Shown: positions 25,305 to 34,800 of the stretch, piece by piece
Layout of the letters: every line of letters starts with the position of its first letter
Position numbering within the stretch: the first letter of the stretch is position 1
From: Amycolatopsis xylanica
GTDB lineage: Bacteria; Actinomycetota; Actinomycetes; Mycobacteriales; Pseudonocardiaceae
NCBI RefSeq assembly: GCF_900107045.1
Contig: NZ_FNON01000008.1
Location: forward strand, 1-64,000
Reading direction: 5' to 3'
Length of the DNA stretch: 64,000 nucleotides
Made by a program: the position numbers and the translations under genes
The notes under the pieces: generated by a model
What the model saw: only the letters and a program-made list of their open reading frames with translations
What the model was told of the DNA's origin: nothing
Databases searched by the model: none

Positions 25305-25670
25305 GTGCGCTGTCCTTGTGGCTACGGCCTGCCTTACGACGAATGCTGCGGCCGTCTGCACGACGGCCGGGCGACCGCGTCCACCGCCGAGCAGCTGATG
25401 CGTTCCCGCTTCAGCGCGTTCGCGGTGGGCGACACCGCCTATCTCCGCAAGACCTGGCTGAAACCGCCGTCGCCGCTCGAGCTCGACCCCGGGCAGCGCT
25501 GGACCCGCCTGGAGATCCTCGGCACCACCGGCGGCGGCCCGTTCCACACCGAGGGCACGGTCGAGTTCCGCGCGCACTACATCGCGGACGGCGTCAAGGA
25601 CTCGATGCACGAGAACAGCGCGTTCTCGCGAGTGGACGGCCAGTGGGTCTACGTGCGCCCGGTCGCCTGA
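25305..25670 (+). CDS. YchJ-like UPF0225/SEC-C zinc protein
   Basis: 121 aa from GTG 25305. The N-terminal SEC-C-like zinc motif CPCGYGLPYDECCG is followed by an NTF2-like region with the family signature ASTAEQLMRSRFSAFAVGD and YLRKTW, and a C-terminal RAHYIADG plus HENSAFSRVDGQWVYV. Members are widespread small proteins (E. coli YchJ) without a settled function. It starts 15 nt after the preceding gene and may be cotranscribed with it and with the polymerase gene 27 nt downstream. Confidence 0.88.
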   Translation: MRCPCGYGLPYDECCGRLHDGRATASTAEQLMRSRFSAFAVGDTAYLRKTWLKPPSPLELDPGQRWTRLEILGTTGGGPFHTEGTVEFRAHYIADGVKDSMHENSAFSRVDGQWVYVRPVA

Positions 25671-25697
25671 TCGGCGCAGGTCACGCACACTGGATCC

Positions 25698-26723
25698 GTG
25701 AAGGACTGGATCCTGCACTTCGACCTCGACCAGTTCATCGCCGCCGTCGAGGTCGCCAGGCATCCCGAGCTGCGCGGGCTGCCCGTGGTCGTCGGCGGCA
25801 CCGGCGACCCGACCCAGCGCGCCGTCGTCGCGACGGCGTCGTACGAGGCCCGCGAGTTCGGCATCCACTCGGGCATGCCGTTGCGACTGGCCAAGAAACG
25901 CTGCCCTGAGGCGATCTTCCTGCCCTCGGACGCGCCCGCGTACCTCGAAGTCTCCGCGCGCGTGATGGACACCCTGCGCGAGTTCCCGATCGTGGTCGAG
26001 GTGATGGGCTGGGACGAGGCCTTCCTCGGCGCGCACACCGACGATCCCGAAGCGCTCGCCCAAGAACTCCGCCAAGCGGTGACCGACTCGACCGGTCTGG
26101 CCTCCTCGATCGGCATCGGCGACAACAAGCTGCGCGCGAAACTAGCCACCGGCTTCGCGAAACCGGCCGGGATCTACCGGCTCACCAAGGAGAACTGGGC
26201 CGAGGTGATGGGCTCACGGCCCACCGACGCGTTGTGGGGCATCGGCGCCAAGACCACCAAGAAGCTCGCCGCACTGGGCATGCACACGGTCGACGAACTC
26301 GCCGCCGCCGACCCGGCGATGCTCGCCGAGCGCTTCGGCCCGACGATGGGCCCGTGGTTTCGCGTGCTCGCGCACGGTTTCGGCGACACGGAGGTCACGG
26401 CGACCCCGTACGTCCCGCGGTCCCGTAGCCGCGAGACGACCTTTCAGCAGGACCTGACCGAGTCCGAGGACATCACGGCCCAGATCAAGGTCTTGGCCCA
26501 GCGGGTCTTCGAGGACGTCGTCGCCGAAGACAGGCCCGTCGCGCGGGTCGCGGTGAAGGTCCGGTTCAAGCCGTTCTTCACGCAGACGCGGAGCATGACG
26601 CTGCCTGGGCCGATCGCGTCCGCGGCCGACCTCGAAGCGGCGGCGCTGACCGTCCTGGCCAAGTTCGACCTCGACCGCCCCGTCCGCTTGCTCGGCGTCC
26701 GCGCCGAGTTCAAGGACTCGTGA
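25698..26723 (+). CDS. dinB: Y-family DNA polymerase, DinB2-like (Ile at the steric gate)
   Basis: 341 aa from GTG 25698. Catalytic acidic residues lie in HFDLDQF (Asp9, Asp11) and GWDEAFLG; HhH and little-finger domains follow. The residue after the DLDQF motif, normally an aromatic steric gate against ribonucleotides, is Ile14; mycobacterial DinB2 has Leu there and inserts ribonucleotides readily. The C-terminus ends GVRAEFKDS without a beta-clamp QLxLF motif, again like DinB2. It should be a low-fidelity gap or translesion polymerase. A Prim-Pol/LigC operon lies 3 kb downstream, making a repair neighbourhood. Confidence 0.88.
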   Translation: MKDWILHFDLDQFIAAVEVARHPELRGLPVVVGGTGDPTQRAVVATASYEAREFGIHSGMPLRLAKKRCPEAIFLPSDAPAYLEVSARVMDTLREFPIVVEVMGWDEAFLGAHTDDPEALAQELRQAVTDSTGLASSIGIGDNKLRAKLATGFAKPAGIYRLTKENWAEVMGSRPTDALWGIGAKTTKKLAALGMHTVDELAAADPAMLAERFGPTMGPWFRVLAHGFGDTEVTATPYVPRSRSRETTFQQDLTESEDITAQIKVLAQRVFEDVVAEDRPVARVAVKVRFKPFFTQTRSMTLPGPIASAADLEAAALTVLAKFDLDRPVRLLGVRAEFKDS

Positions 26724-26985
26724 CTGGGCTCCCCGGGGGTGGGCGAACGTTGCGAAAGGGGCGCTCACAACGCCCAAGGTTGCGAAAGAGGCGCTCATTC
26801 CGTCCAGAAGCCCCCGCGAGCCCGGACCGAGGAAGTCGATCTTTGCGAAACCCGAGTTTGGGCCACTGGATGGCCCAAACTCGGGTTTCGCGTGGTCACG
26901 TCTCACATCGCTGGGCCGTCCAGGGTGCCGGAAGGGAACAAGGGTGGCCCTTGTAACGCTCAGCGTGACAAGGGCCGCCCTTGTG
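26724..26985. other. Repeat-rich intergenic region between convergent dinB and tetR
   Basis: 262 bp without a gene. It contains (a) two direct copies of GTTGCGAAAGRGGCGCTCA (26749-26767 and 26779-26797, 30-bp period), (b) a hairpin with 21-bp perfect arms (26845-26865 and 26871-26891, 5-nt loop, core ACCCGAGTTTGGGCC), and (c) two copies of the palindrome ACAAGGGYSGCCCTTGT (26938-26954 and 26968-26984), again with 30-bp period, ending one base before the tetR stop codon. The hairpin is the likely terminator. Confidence 0.75.
26845..26891. terminator. Strong bidirectional hairpin terminator
   Basis: 21-bp perfect arms with a 5-nt loop; GCGAAACCC at the outer end and GGGCCA at the loop. It lies between the convergent polymerase and TetR genes. 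Confidence 0.75.
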
Positions 26986-27708
26986 TCATCCGCGGGGCGC
27001 CGCGCGGGAGTCGATGAGGACGGCTAGGCCGTCGAGGATGCGGTCGAGGCCGAAGCGCCAGCCGTTGTCGAGCGGGGCGCCGTTGGCCGAGGCGGTGGCG
27101 GCGGCGAGCGCGGGGAAGGCGTAGCCGTGGCGGGCGAGCAGGTCGGTGATCACCGGGTCGAGCTCGCGGCCGCGGGTCCACGGCTGGGTTCCGGCGGTCC
27201 CGGTGGACTGGGTGTTGCGGATGTGGCCGCTGAGCAGGAAGACCGCGTCCATCCGCTCGGCGCCGTCGAGGCCGGTGTCCTCCAGCGCGGCGACCGCGGA
27301 CTCGGTCCAGCCGATCTCGCGCGGGCCCTCCATCCGGTCGCCGACCGTGGCGACCGGGATCCACGGGTGGCGCTGCCAGGCCTCGCGCATGCCTTCGGCC
27401 CACGTCACCAGCCGCTCGCGCCAGTGCGGGATCGCGGTCAGGTCCGGTGGCTCGCCGACGGCCGTCTCGATCATGACCGCCACGAGTTCCGCCTTGTTCG
27501 CGACGTGGCGGTAGAGCGCCATCTTGGTGACGTCGAGCCGGGCCGCGACCTGCTGCATCGAGACCGCGGGCATGCCTTCGGAGTCGGCGAGGTCGATGGC
27601 GGCGGCGGCCACGCGTTCGAGGTTCAGTGTCGGCCTGGTCTTGGGGACGGGACGGTCGCGAAGGCCCCACAGGCGCTCGGCACTCTCCTCGGAAACGCTC
27701 TCGGCCAT
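26986..27708 (-). CDS. TetR-family regulator (TetR_C class)
   Basis: 240 aa from ATG 27708 (GGAG 5 nt upstream). The HTH covers about 25-70: AIDLADSEGMPAVSMQQVAARLDVTKMALYRHVANKAELV. The C-terminal domain is the TetR_C class found in tetracycline-repressor-like proteins (MREAWQRHPWIPVA, GHIRNTQ). An approximately 25-residue N-terminal extension precedes the HTH. It is divergent from the VOC protein gene, with ATGTGTC-type operators between them, so it likely controls that gene and itself. Confidence 0.9.
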   Translation of the reverse strand: MAESVSEESAERLWGLRDRPVPKTRPTLNLERVAAAAIDLADSEGMPAVSMQQVAARLDVTKMALYRHVANKAELVAVMIETAVGEPPDLTAIPHWRERLVTWAEGMREAWQRHPWIPVATVGDRMEGPREIGWTESAVAALEDTGLDGAERMDAVFLLSGHIRNTQSTGTAGTQPWTRGRELDPVITDLLARHGYAFPALAAATASANGAPLDNGWRFGLDRILDGLAVLIDSRAAPRG

Positions 27709-27750
27709 CCGCTCTCCGTTCACATTTTGGGACTTGCCGCAGGCACCTTG

Positions 27751-27787
27751 ATGTGTCTACCGTACACGATGTGTCCGGCGGACACAT
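27751..27787. promoter_or_regulatory. TetR operator region between tetR and the VOC gene
   Basis: Perfect 19-bp palindrome ATGTGTCCG-G-CGGACACAT (27769-27787), preceded by a half-site ATGTGTC at 27751, exactly 18 bp upstream, and GTACAC at 27762. It lies 43 bp from the tetR start and 46 bp from the VOC start. Confidence 0.7.
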
Positions 27788-27832
27788 AGGTTTCCTGGGG
27801 ATACAATCACCGCACCGAGAGTGAGGCTTGCC

Positions 27833-28237
27833 ATGGCCAAGATGATCTTCGTCAACCTGCCGGTGGACGACGTCGCCAAGTCGACCGCGTTCTTCAACAA
27901 GCTCGGCTTCGAGACCAACCCGCAGTTCTCGAACGAGTCCGGCTCCAGCCTCGTGGTCAGCGAGAACATCTTCGTGATGGTGCTCGACAAGACCAAGTTC
28001 GCCGAGTTCTCGACCAAGGAGATCGGTGACACCTCGAAGACCACCTCGGCGATCATCTGCCTGAGCGCGGACAGCCGCGAAGAGGTGGACACGCTGGTGG
28101 ACAACGCATTGGCGGCTGGCGGCCAGCCCGCGCAGGAGCCGCAGGACCACGGCTTCATGTACGGCCGCAGCTTCCTCGACCTCGACGGCCACCACTGGGA
28201 GGTCGCGTACATGGACATGTCGGCCATGCCGTCCTGA
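27833..28237 (+). CDS. VOC-superfamily (glyoxalase/bleomycin-resistance-like) protein
   Basis: 134 aa from ATG 27833. Paired beta-alpha-beta-beta-beta modules: MIFVNLPVDDVAKSTAFFNKLGF and GRSFLDLDGHHWEVAYMDM. The metal-site pattern (early position Asn8, late Glu in HHWEV) resembles the PhnB/lactoylglutathione-lyase-like subgroup with the phrase SFLDLDGHHWE. It is probably a small dimeric detoxification or binding protein. Controlled by the divergent TetR (inference). Confidence 0.9.
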   Translation: MAKMIFVNLPVDDVAKSTAFFNKLGFETNPQFSNESGSSLVVSENIFVMVLDKTKFAEFSTKEIGDTSKTTSAIICLSADSREEVDTLVDNALAAGGQPAQEPQDHGFMYGRSFLDLDGHHWEVAYMDMSAMPS

Positions 28238-28277
28238 CGCGTTGAACCGGTTTCGCGCGCGGTCCGTGTAGCCAGGC

Positions 28278-29690
28278 ATGAAGGCGTTGACACGGGCCGC
28301 GTGCGCGGCCGCACTGGTCGCCGTGCTCGGGGGCTGCGCACAGGCCGTTCCGGGGTCGAGCACCGCCGACCGGCAGGATCCGACCAAGGTGGCCGGGCTG
28401 GCCATCACCGACGGCCCGAGCGGGCCGAAGACCGGGGTGGCCGACGCCGGGCTCAGCGTGCTCAACGGCGACGGCGGCGCCATCGACAAGCTGGCCGCGA
28501 ACGCCGTCGCGGATGTGCAGCAGTACTGGAAAGAGCAGCTGCCCGAGCACTTCGGCAGGCAGTTCAAGCCGATCACCCGGCTCGTCTCCTACGACTCCGG
28601 CGCACGCGGGCTCAACCTCTGCGGCAGCTCGACCGCCGGGCTGGTCAACGCGTTCTACTGCGCGAACGACGACACGGTCGCCTGGGATCGCGGCGAGCTG
28701 CTGCCGAGCCTCGACGAGTCGTTCGGCCCGATGTCGGTGGTCGCGGTGCTCGCGCACGAACTCGGCCACGCGATCCAGTTCCGGCTCGGGGCGGGCGACG
28801 CGCCCTCGATCGTCAAGGAGCAGCAGGCCGACTGCTACGCGGGCAACTTCTTCCGCTGGGTCGCGGAGGGCAACGCGCCGCATTTCCAGCTCTCGACCGG
28901 CCCCGGGCTGAACCAGATCATGTCCACCTTGTTCTTCATCAGGGACAACGCGGGCACCAGCGCCGCGGCCGACGGCGCGCACGGCGACGCGTTCGACCGG
29001 GTCTCGGCGTTCCAGTTCGGCTTCGGCGAGGATCCGAAGCGCTGCGCGAAGATCGACGTCGCCGAGGTCCGGCAGCGGATCAGCCAGCAGGCGTTCAGCC
29101 CGGACGAGCGGGATTCGGGACTGGGCAAGGGAAATCTCCGGGTCACCGACCCGAACGCGCTGAAGAACCTCGAGGACTCGCTGCGGATCGCGTTCCCCGG
29201 CACGCAGCCGCCGTCGTTCACCCAGCGCACGGCCAGCTGCGCGGACGCCAAGCTCACCACGCCCGCCGCCTACTGCCCGGCCACCAACGTGGTCACGCTC
29301 AACCCGGCCGAGCTGACCAAGATCGGCACCCCGCCCCGGCGCGGCAACAAGGGCGGCATCGGCGACTTCGCCGCGTTCGCCGAAATCGCGTCGCGGTACG
29401 CGCTGGCGGCGCAGAAGGCCTCAGGTGGCTCGCTCGACGGCCCGGTCGCGGGCCTGCGCACCGCGTGCCTGACCGGCACCTGGGCCAGCACCATGCGCGG
29501 CGACCAGGAGACGCCGCTGAAGCTCTCCCCCGGTGACCTGGACGAGGCCGTCGCCGAGATGCTCAAGGCGAACAGCCTGATCGCGGGTGACCTGGACGGC
29601 AAGAGCGTCGGATCCGGCTTCGCCCGGGTGGAGGCCTTCCGCGACGGGTTCGCGTCCGGGTCCGCGATCTGTACCAGCAAATACGCCTGA
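28278..29690 (+). CDS. Secreted lipoprotein zinc metallopeptidase (YpfJ-like)
   Basis: 470 aa. Signal peptide with lipobox VLGGC|AQ near residue 20. The zincin motif HELGH at 160-164 (AVLAHELGHAIQFRLG), a downstream acidic ligand region KEQQADCYAGNFFRW, and GDAFDRVSAFQFGF are the pattern of the neutral zinc metallopeptidase (Zn_protease, YpfJ) family. Additional Cys pairs probably form disulfides outside the cell. The C-terminal 150 residues are a helical extension. Single gene, 40 nt after the VOC gene. Confidence 0.88.
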   Translation: MKALTRAACAAALVAVLGGCAQAVPGSSTADRQDPTKVAGLAITDGPSGPKTGVADAGLSVLNGDGGAIDKLAANAVADVQQYWKEQLPEHFGRQFKPITRLVSYDSGARGLNLCGSSTAGLVNAFYCANDDTVAWDRGELLPSLDESFGPMSVVAVLAHELGHAIQFRLGAGDAPSIVKEQQADCYAGNFFRWVAEGNAPHFQLSTGPGLNQIMSTLFFIRDNAGTSAAADGAHGDAFDRVSAFQFGFGEDPKRCAKIDVAEVRQRISQQAFSPDERDSGLGKGNLRVTDPNALKNLEDSLRIAFPGTQPPSFTQRTASCADAKLTTPAAYCPATNVVTLNPAELTKIGTPPRRGNKGGIGDFAAFAEIASRYALAAQKASGGSLDGPVAGLRTACLTGTWASTMRGDQETPLKLSPGDLDEAVAEMLKANSLIAGDLDGKSVGSGFARVEAFRDGFASGSAICTSKYA

Positions 29691-29710
29691 TCGGATCTAC
29701 GATCGGCGGC

Positions 29711-30775
29711 GTGGATCTGCCACTGATGCCGCCGGTCAAGCCGATGCTCGCCAAAGCCGTGCACGAGGTTCCGCGTGCGCCGGGGCTGGTCTACGAGCCG
29801 AAATGGGACGGGTTCCGCTGCGTCGTGTTCCGCGACGGCGACGACATCGAACTCGGGTCCCGCAATGACAGGCCGCTGACCAGGTACTTTCCCGAGGTCG
29901 CCGAGCTGCTGAAGGCCGCGTTGCCGCCGCGCTGCGTGGTCGACGGCGAGATCGTGCTCGTCACCGGCGAGGGCCTGGACTTCGAGACGTTGCAGCTGCG
30001 GCTGCATCCGGCGGCGTCGCGCGTCAAGAAGCTGGCGGAGGAGACACCCGCCAGCTTCGTCGCGTTCGACCTGCTCGCGCTCGGCGACCGCGACCTCACC
30101 GATGAGCCGTTCGCCGAGCGCCGCAAGCTGCTCGAAGGCCTGCTCGACGCGTCGGTGGAGCGCGTCCACCTCACCCCGATCACCGCCGACCCCGACGTGG
30201 CGCAGGACTGGTTCACCCGGTTCGAGGGCGCCGGGTTCGACGGCGTGATGGCCAAGCAGTCCGAGCTGCCCTACGAGCAGGACAAGCGCACGATGTTGAA
30301 GGTCAAGCACGTGCGCACGGCCGATTGCGTGGTCGCGGGCTTCCGCTGGCACAAGGACGGCGCCGGCGTCGGCTCGCTGCTGCTCGGCCTGTTCGACGAC
30401 GAGGGCGTGCTGCACCACGTGGGCGTGGCGAGCAGTTTCACGGCCGCGCGGCGCAAAGAGCTGGTCACCGAGCTGGCCCCCCTGCGCGAAAACGCGCTGG
30501 AAGGCCACCCGTGGCGGTCGTGGGCGGAGGTCCAGGACACGCGGCTGCCGGGCGCGCAAAGCCGGTGGGCGCCGACCAAGGATCTGACCTGGGAGCCGCT
30601 GCGGACCGAGCTGGTGGCGGAGATCCGGTACGAGCACCTGCAGGGCAGCCGGTTGCGCCACGGCGGCAGGCTGGTGCGGTTCCGCACCGACCGCACGCCG
30701 GAGTCGTGCACCTACGCCCAGCTCGAAGAGGTCGCGCCCGCCGAGCTGGCGACGCTGTTCTCGGAGGCACGATGA
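29711..30775 (+). CDS. ligC: ATP-dependent DNA ligase, LigC type
   Basis: 354 aa from GTG 29711. Adenylation motif I is EPKWDGFR with Lys31 as the AMP acceptor; motif III FVAFDLLAL, motif IV GFDGVMAKQ and motif V TMLKVKHVRTADCVV are in order, and a C-terminal OB-fold domain ends at 354. The size and absence of nuclease or polymerase domains give LigC rather than LigD. It overlaps the Prim-Pol gene by 4 nt (ATGA), the arrangement known in mycobacteria, where Prim-PolC and LigC work in excision/gap repair. Confidence 0.93.
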   Translation: MDLPLMPPVKPMLAKAVHEVPRAPGLVYEPKWDGFRCVVFRDGDDIELGSRNDRPLTRYFPEVAELLKAALPPRCVVDGEIVLVTGEGLDFETLQLRLHPAASRVKKLAEETPASFVAFDLLALGDRDLTDEPFAERRKLLEGLLDASVERVHLTPITADPDVAQDWFTRFEGAGFDGVMAKQSELPYEQDKRTMLKVKHVRTADCVVAGFRWHKDGAGVGSLLLGLFDDEGVLHHVGVASSFTAARRKELVTELAPLRENALEGHPWRSWAEVQDTRLPGAQSRWAPTKDLTWEPLRTELVAEIRYEHLQGSRLRHGGRLVRFRTDRTPESCTYAQLEEVAPAELATLFSEAR

Positions 30776-31788
30776 GTGAGTTCCTGATGCTCGATGTGGA
30801 CGGCACCGAGGTGAAGATCTCCAGCCCTGCCAAGGTGTACTTCACCGAGCGCGAGGAGACGAAGCTCGACCTCGTCCGCTACTACCAAGCCGTCGCCGAG
30901 CCACTGCTCGCGACGCTGCGCGGGCGTCCGCTCATGCTCGAGCGCTACCCGGACGGCGCGAGCGGCAAGTCCTGGTTCCAGAAGCGCGTGCCGAAGTCGG
31001 CGCCGGAGTGGCTGACCACGACCGTGGTGTCCACCCCGAACGGCACCACCAGCGACGCCTTGGTCGCGGCGGATCTCGCGCACATCCTGTGGGCGGTGAA
31101 CCTCGGGTGCATCGGCTTCCACGTCTGGCCGATCCACGCGGACCAGCCCGAGATCGCCGACGAACTCCGCGTCGACCTCGATCCGTCGCCGGGCGTCGGC
31201 TTCGAGGAGATCCGCTCGGTCGCCGTGCTGACCCGGGATTTCCTGCGTGAGCACGGCATCGAGGCGAAGGTGAAGACCTCGGGCTCGCGCGGTCTGCACA
31301 TCTACGTCGGGCTGGAACCTCGTTGGGACAGCTACGAAGTCCGCGCGGCGGCGGTCGCGCTGGCTCGTGCCTTGGAGCGCAAGTACCCCGACCTGATCAC
31401 CGCGCAGTGGTGGAAAGAGGAACGCGGCTCCCGGGTCTTCATCGACTTCAACCAGAATGCTCCACATAAGACAGTGTTCGGCGCCTGGTGCGTGCGCCCC
31501 CGAGTGGGCGCCCAGGTCTCCACCCCGCTGTTCTGGTCCGAATTGGACAGTGTGGACCCGGCCGAGCTGACGATCGCGACCGTGCCCGCGCGAGTGGCGG
31601 AAGCGGGAGATCCTTGGCGTGACTCGGTTCCGCAGTCGCTGGAACCGTTGCTGGAGATGTCGCGGCACGACCTCTCGCACGGCTTGATGGACGCGCCGTG
31701 GCCGCCGGTGTATCCCAAGCAGCCCAACGAACCACCGCGCGTCGCGCCCAGCCGGGCGAAGCAGATGCCCGCTGATCGGGACGGGTGA
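30772..31788 (+). CDS. LigD-type primase-polymerase (Prim-Pol/PolDom)
   Basis: 338 aa from ATG 30772. AEP-superfamily polymerase domain: phosphate-binding ERYPDGASGKSWFQKRVP, catalytic Asp135/Asp137 in RVDLDPSPG, motif KTSGSRGLHIYV and the third acidic motif VFIDFNQNAPHKT. It is a stand-alone version of the LigD polymerase domain, which prefers ribonucleotides in gap filling. Together with LigC and the DinB2-like polymerase it forms a ribonucleotide-tolerant repair set (inference). Confidence 0.93.
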   Translation: MSEFLMLDVDGTEVKISSPAKVYFTEREETKLDLVRYYQAVAEPLLATLRGRPLMLERYPDGASGKSWFQKRVPKSAPEWLTTTVVSTPNGTTSDALVAADLAHILWAVNLGCIGFHVWPIHADQPEIADELRVDLDPSPGVGFEEIRSVAVLTRDFLREHGIEAKVKTSGSRGLHIYVGLEPRWDSYEVRAAAVALARALERKYPDLITAQWWKEERGSRVFIDFNQNAPHKTVFGAWCVRPRVGAQVSTPLFWSELDSVDPAELTIATVPARVAEAGDPWRDSVPQSLEPLLEMSRHDLSHGLMDAPWPPVYPKQPNEPPRVAPSRAKQMPADRDG

Positions 31789-31845
31789 ACCTGGCGATCT
31801 CCGCATCCGTGCTCTCATCGAGTCCCTACTGTGAGAGGTCCGAAG

Positions 31846-34800
31846 ATGCGCTTCAGGCACCTGTGTGTCGGTTCCGTGCTGGCCCTGACCGCTGTCTCCC
31901 CCACACCCGCGCTGGCCGACGACGGAACGCCGGAACCGGTCATCGTGCTCATGGCCGATCAACAGCCGTTGACGGCCCAAGTCCCTTTGCTGGACCGGAT
32001 CAACGCGAAGGCAGTACACCGTTTCAGTGTCCTCAATGGATTCGCCGCGAAGCTGACCTCGGCCGATCAAGCGAAACTGGCGGCGGACCCGCGTGTCAAA
32101 GCCGTCGTGCCCGACCTGATCGTCAAGCGCCCCAAGCCGGTGCCCGAGGCCGAGCCGACCGGCGCGTCGGCGACGGTGAAAGCACCGCTCAGCGGCACTT
32201 GCCCGGCGGATCCGGCGAAACCCTTGCTGGAGCCGGAAGCCTTGCGGCTGACCAACGCCGAACAGCCTCAAGCCACCGGACAGGGCGTGAAGGTCGCCTT
32301 CCTCGCCGACAGTGTCGACATCCGGAATCCCGACTTCCAGCGTGCCGACGGTTCCGCGGTCTTCGCCGACTACAAGGACTTCAGCGGTGAAGGACCCGAC
32401 ACACCGAACAGCGCACGCGAGGCCTTCGGCGACGCGAGCGCCATCGCCGCACAGGGACGGCAGGCGTACGACCTGAGCGAATACGTGAATCCGGCTTCCC
32501 CCCTGCCCCAGGGCTGCACCATCAAGATCCGCGGTGTCGCACCGGGCGCTTCACTGGTCGGGCTCAAGACCTCGGGCGACGACGGCGCCCCCACCTCGAC
32601 CATCGTCCAGGCCATCGAATACGCGGTGAAGGTCGCGAAGGTCGACGTGATCAACGAATCGCTGGGCGGCAACCCCTATCCCGACCGGCACACCGACCCG
32701 ATGTCGCTGGCCAACCAGGCCGCGGTGGCCGCGGGAGTGACCGTGGTCGCCGCCAGCGGCGACGCGGGGTTCAACAACACCATCGGCAACCCGGCGGGCG
32801 ACCCCGCGGTGATCAGCGTCGGCGCGTCGACCGCGTTCCGGGTGAACGCGCAGACCCAGCGCGGCATGCCGGGCCTGACCGGGTTCACCAGCGGCAACAT
32901 CGCGTCGATCAGCTCGGGCGGGGTCACCGAGGGCGCGAGGACGCTCGACCTGGTCGCGCCCGGCGACCAGGGCTGGTCGGTGTGCACGCCCGACCCGGCA
33001 CGCTTCACCGGCTGCAGGAACTTCCGGGGCGCGCCGTCGCCGATCTTCAACTTCGGCGGGACGAGCCAGTCCGCGCCGCTGGTCGCCGGCGCGGCCGCGC
33101 TGGTGATCGAGGCGTACGCGTCGGCGCACTACGGGGAGAAGCCCAAGCCGGCGCTGATCAAGCGGCTGCTGACGAGCACCGCGACGGACCTCGGCGATCG
33201 CGCCGAACAGCAAGGCGCCGGTCTGCTCAACGCGGGCGAAGCCGTTCTCGCGGCGAAGTCGCAGGGTGACACCCTGCGGGTCGAGCAAACCCAGCTGTCG
33301 GCGACGGCCGCGCCGGGGTCCGCGAAGGACTTCGCGCTGACGGTCACCAACACGGGCACCCGCCCGCAGACGGTTTCACCGCGTACCAGTGCGTTCACCA
33401 AGGTGCTCGCCGACACGCGCGGCTCGGTCGAGCTGGACGCCACCACAAGTCCACAGTGGACAAGCGGCTCCGGCACGACGTTCGGCTTCGTGACGAAGAA
33501 GTTCACCGTCGCGCCGGGTGCCGAACACTTGGACTTCTCGCTGGCCTTCTCACCGAGCGGCGGGAATTCGGTGAACCTGCGGCTGCTCGATCCCCAGGGC
33601 TCGTTGACCGCGGTCTACGGCTCGCAGGGCGACTCCGGCTTCGGCCACGTCGAAGTGCACGCGCCGATCGCGGGCACCTGGACGGCACTGTTCGACAGCA
33701 AGGCGGCGGGCGGCTACCGAGGTTCGATCGCGTACGGCGTCCGTGCTTCCGCCTCGGCTCCGCTGGGCACCGTCTCCCCCGCCTCGGCGACGGTGGCGCC
33801 CGGCCAGAGCCAGACCTTCCACGTGCTCGCGCGGACCCCGGACGCGCCGGGCGACGTCGTGGCCGCCGTGCGGGTCGGGCGTTCCGTGGTGCCGATGGTG
33901 TTGCGCAGCCTGGTCAAGACCACCTTCAGCGGGGTGCTGACCGGCGGCAACGGCCGTGACTTCATCGCCGCGCAGAACAGCTTCTACCAGTTCGACGTGC
34001 CGGCGGGCCGTCGTGACTTCGGCATCAACCTCAAGCTCGCCGGCGACCCGAACCAGATGATCTTCGGCTACCTGGTGAGTCCCGACGGGCAGATACTGAG
34101 CCAGCAGAACAACGTGCGGACCCTCGACGGGAACGGGAACCCCGCGACGTTCGGCGCCACACTGCAGGAGTTCCGGCGGGATCCGGCGCCGGGCCGGTGG
34201 ACGTTCATCGTCGCGGTGTCCAACCCGGTCGCGGGCACCACCACCGAGCAGAAGTTCACCGGTGAGCTGAAGTTCGACACGGTCGACGTGCGGGCGATCG
34301 GCCTGCCGTCGGGCGCGGTGCTGCCCGCCGGGACGCCGGTGACGGCCCGGGTCGAGGTACGCAACACCGGCAACGCGCCGCTGTCGTACTTCGCGGACGC
34401 GCGCTCGACGGCCACCGGGAACGTGCGGCTGCTCGCGAACGGCCCGGAAAAAGGCGTTCCGCTGCCGATCGGACGGCCGCTGATCTACCTGGTTCCCCCG
34501 GCGACGACCAAGCTCACCGGGACGGCGGCCGCGAACGCGCCGGTCGACGTCAGCCTGATCGGCTTCCTCGGCGGCCCCGAGCTGCTGCGACGTTCCGGCC
34601 CCGACTACGTCGCGAACGCGGCCGTGTCTTCCCCCGCGGTCGCGCCAGGGCCGTGGCTGCTGGCCGCGAACACCGTCGGCTCGGGCGACCGCACCGCCGA
34701 CTTCAAGATGGTGGCGACCACGCGGCTGTTCGACAAGACGGTGACCACGTCGACCGGCAACGCGTGGCTCGGCGCGAGCGAGCCGAACCCGCCCGCGTTC

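Noticed and set aside
26749..26984. CRISPR-like array
   Set aside because: Only two copies of each unit with an 11-13 nt gap, no array and no cas genes in the window.
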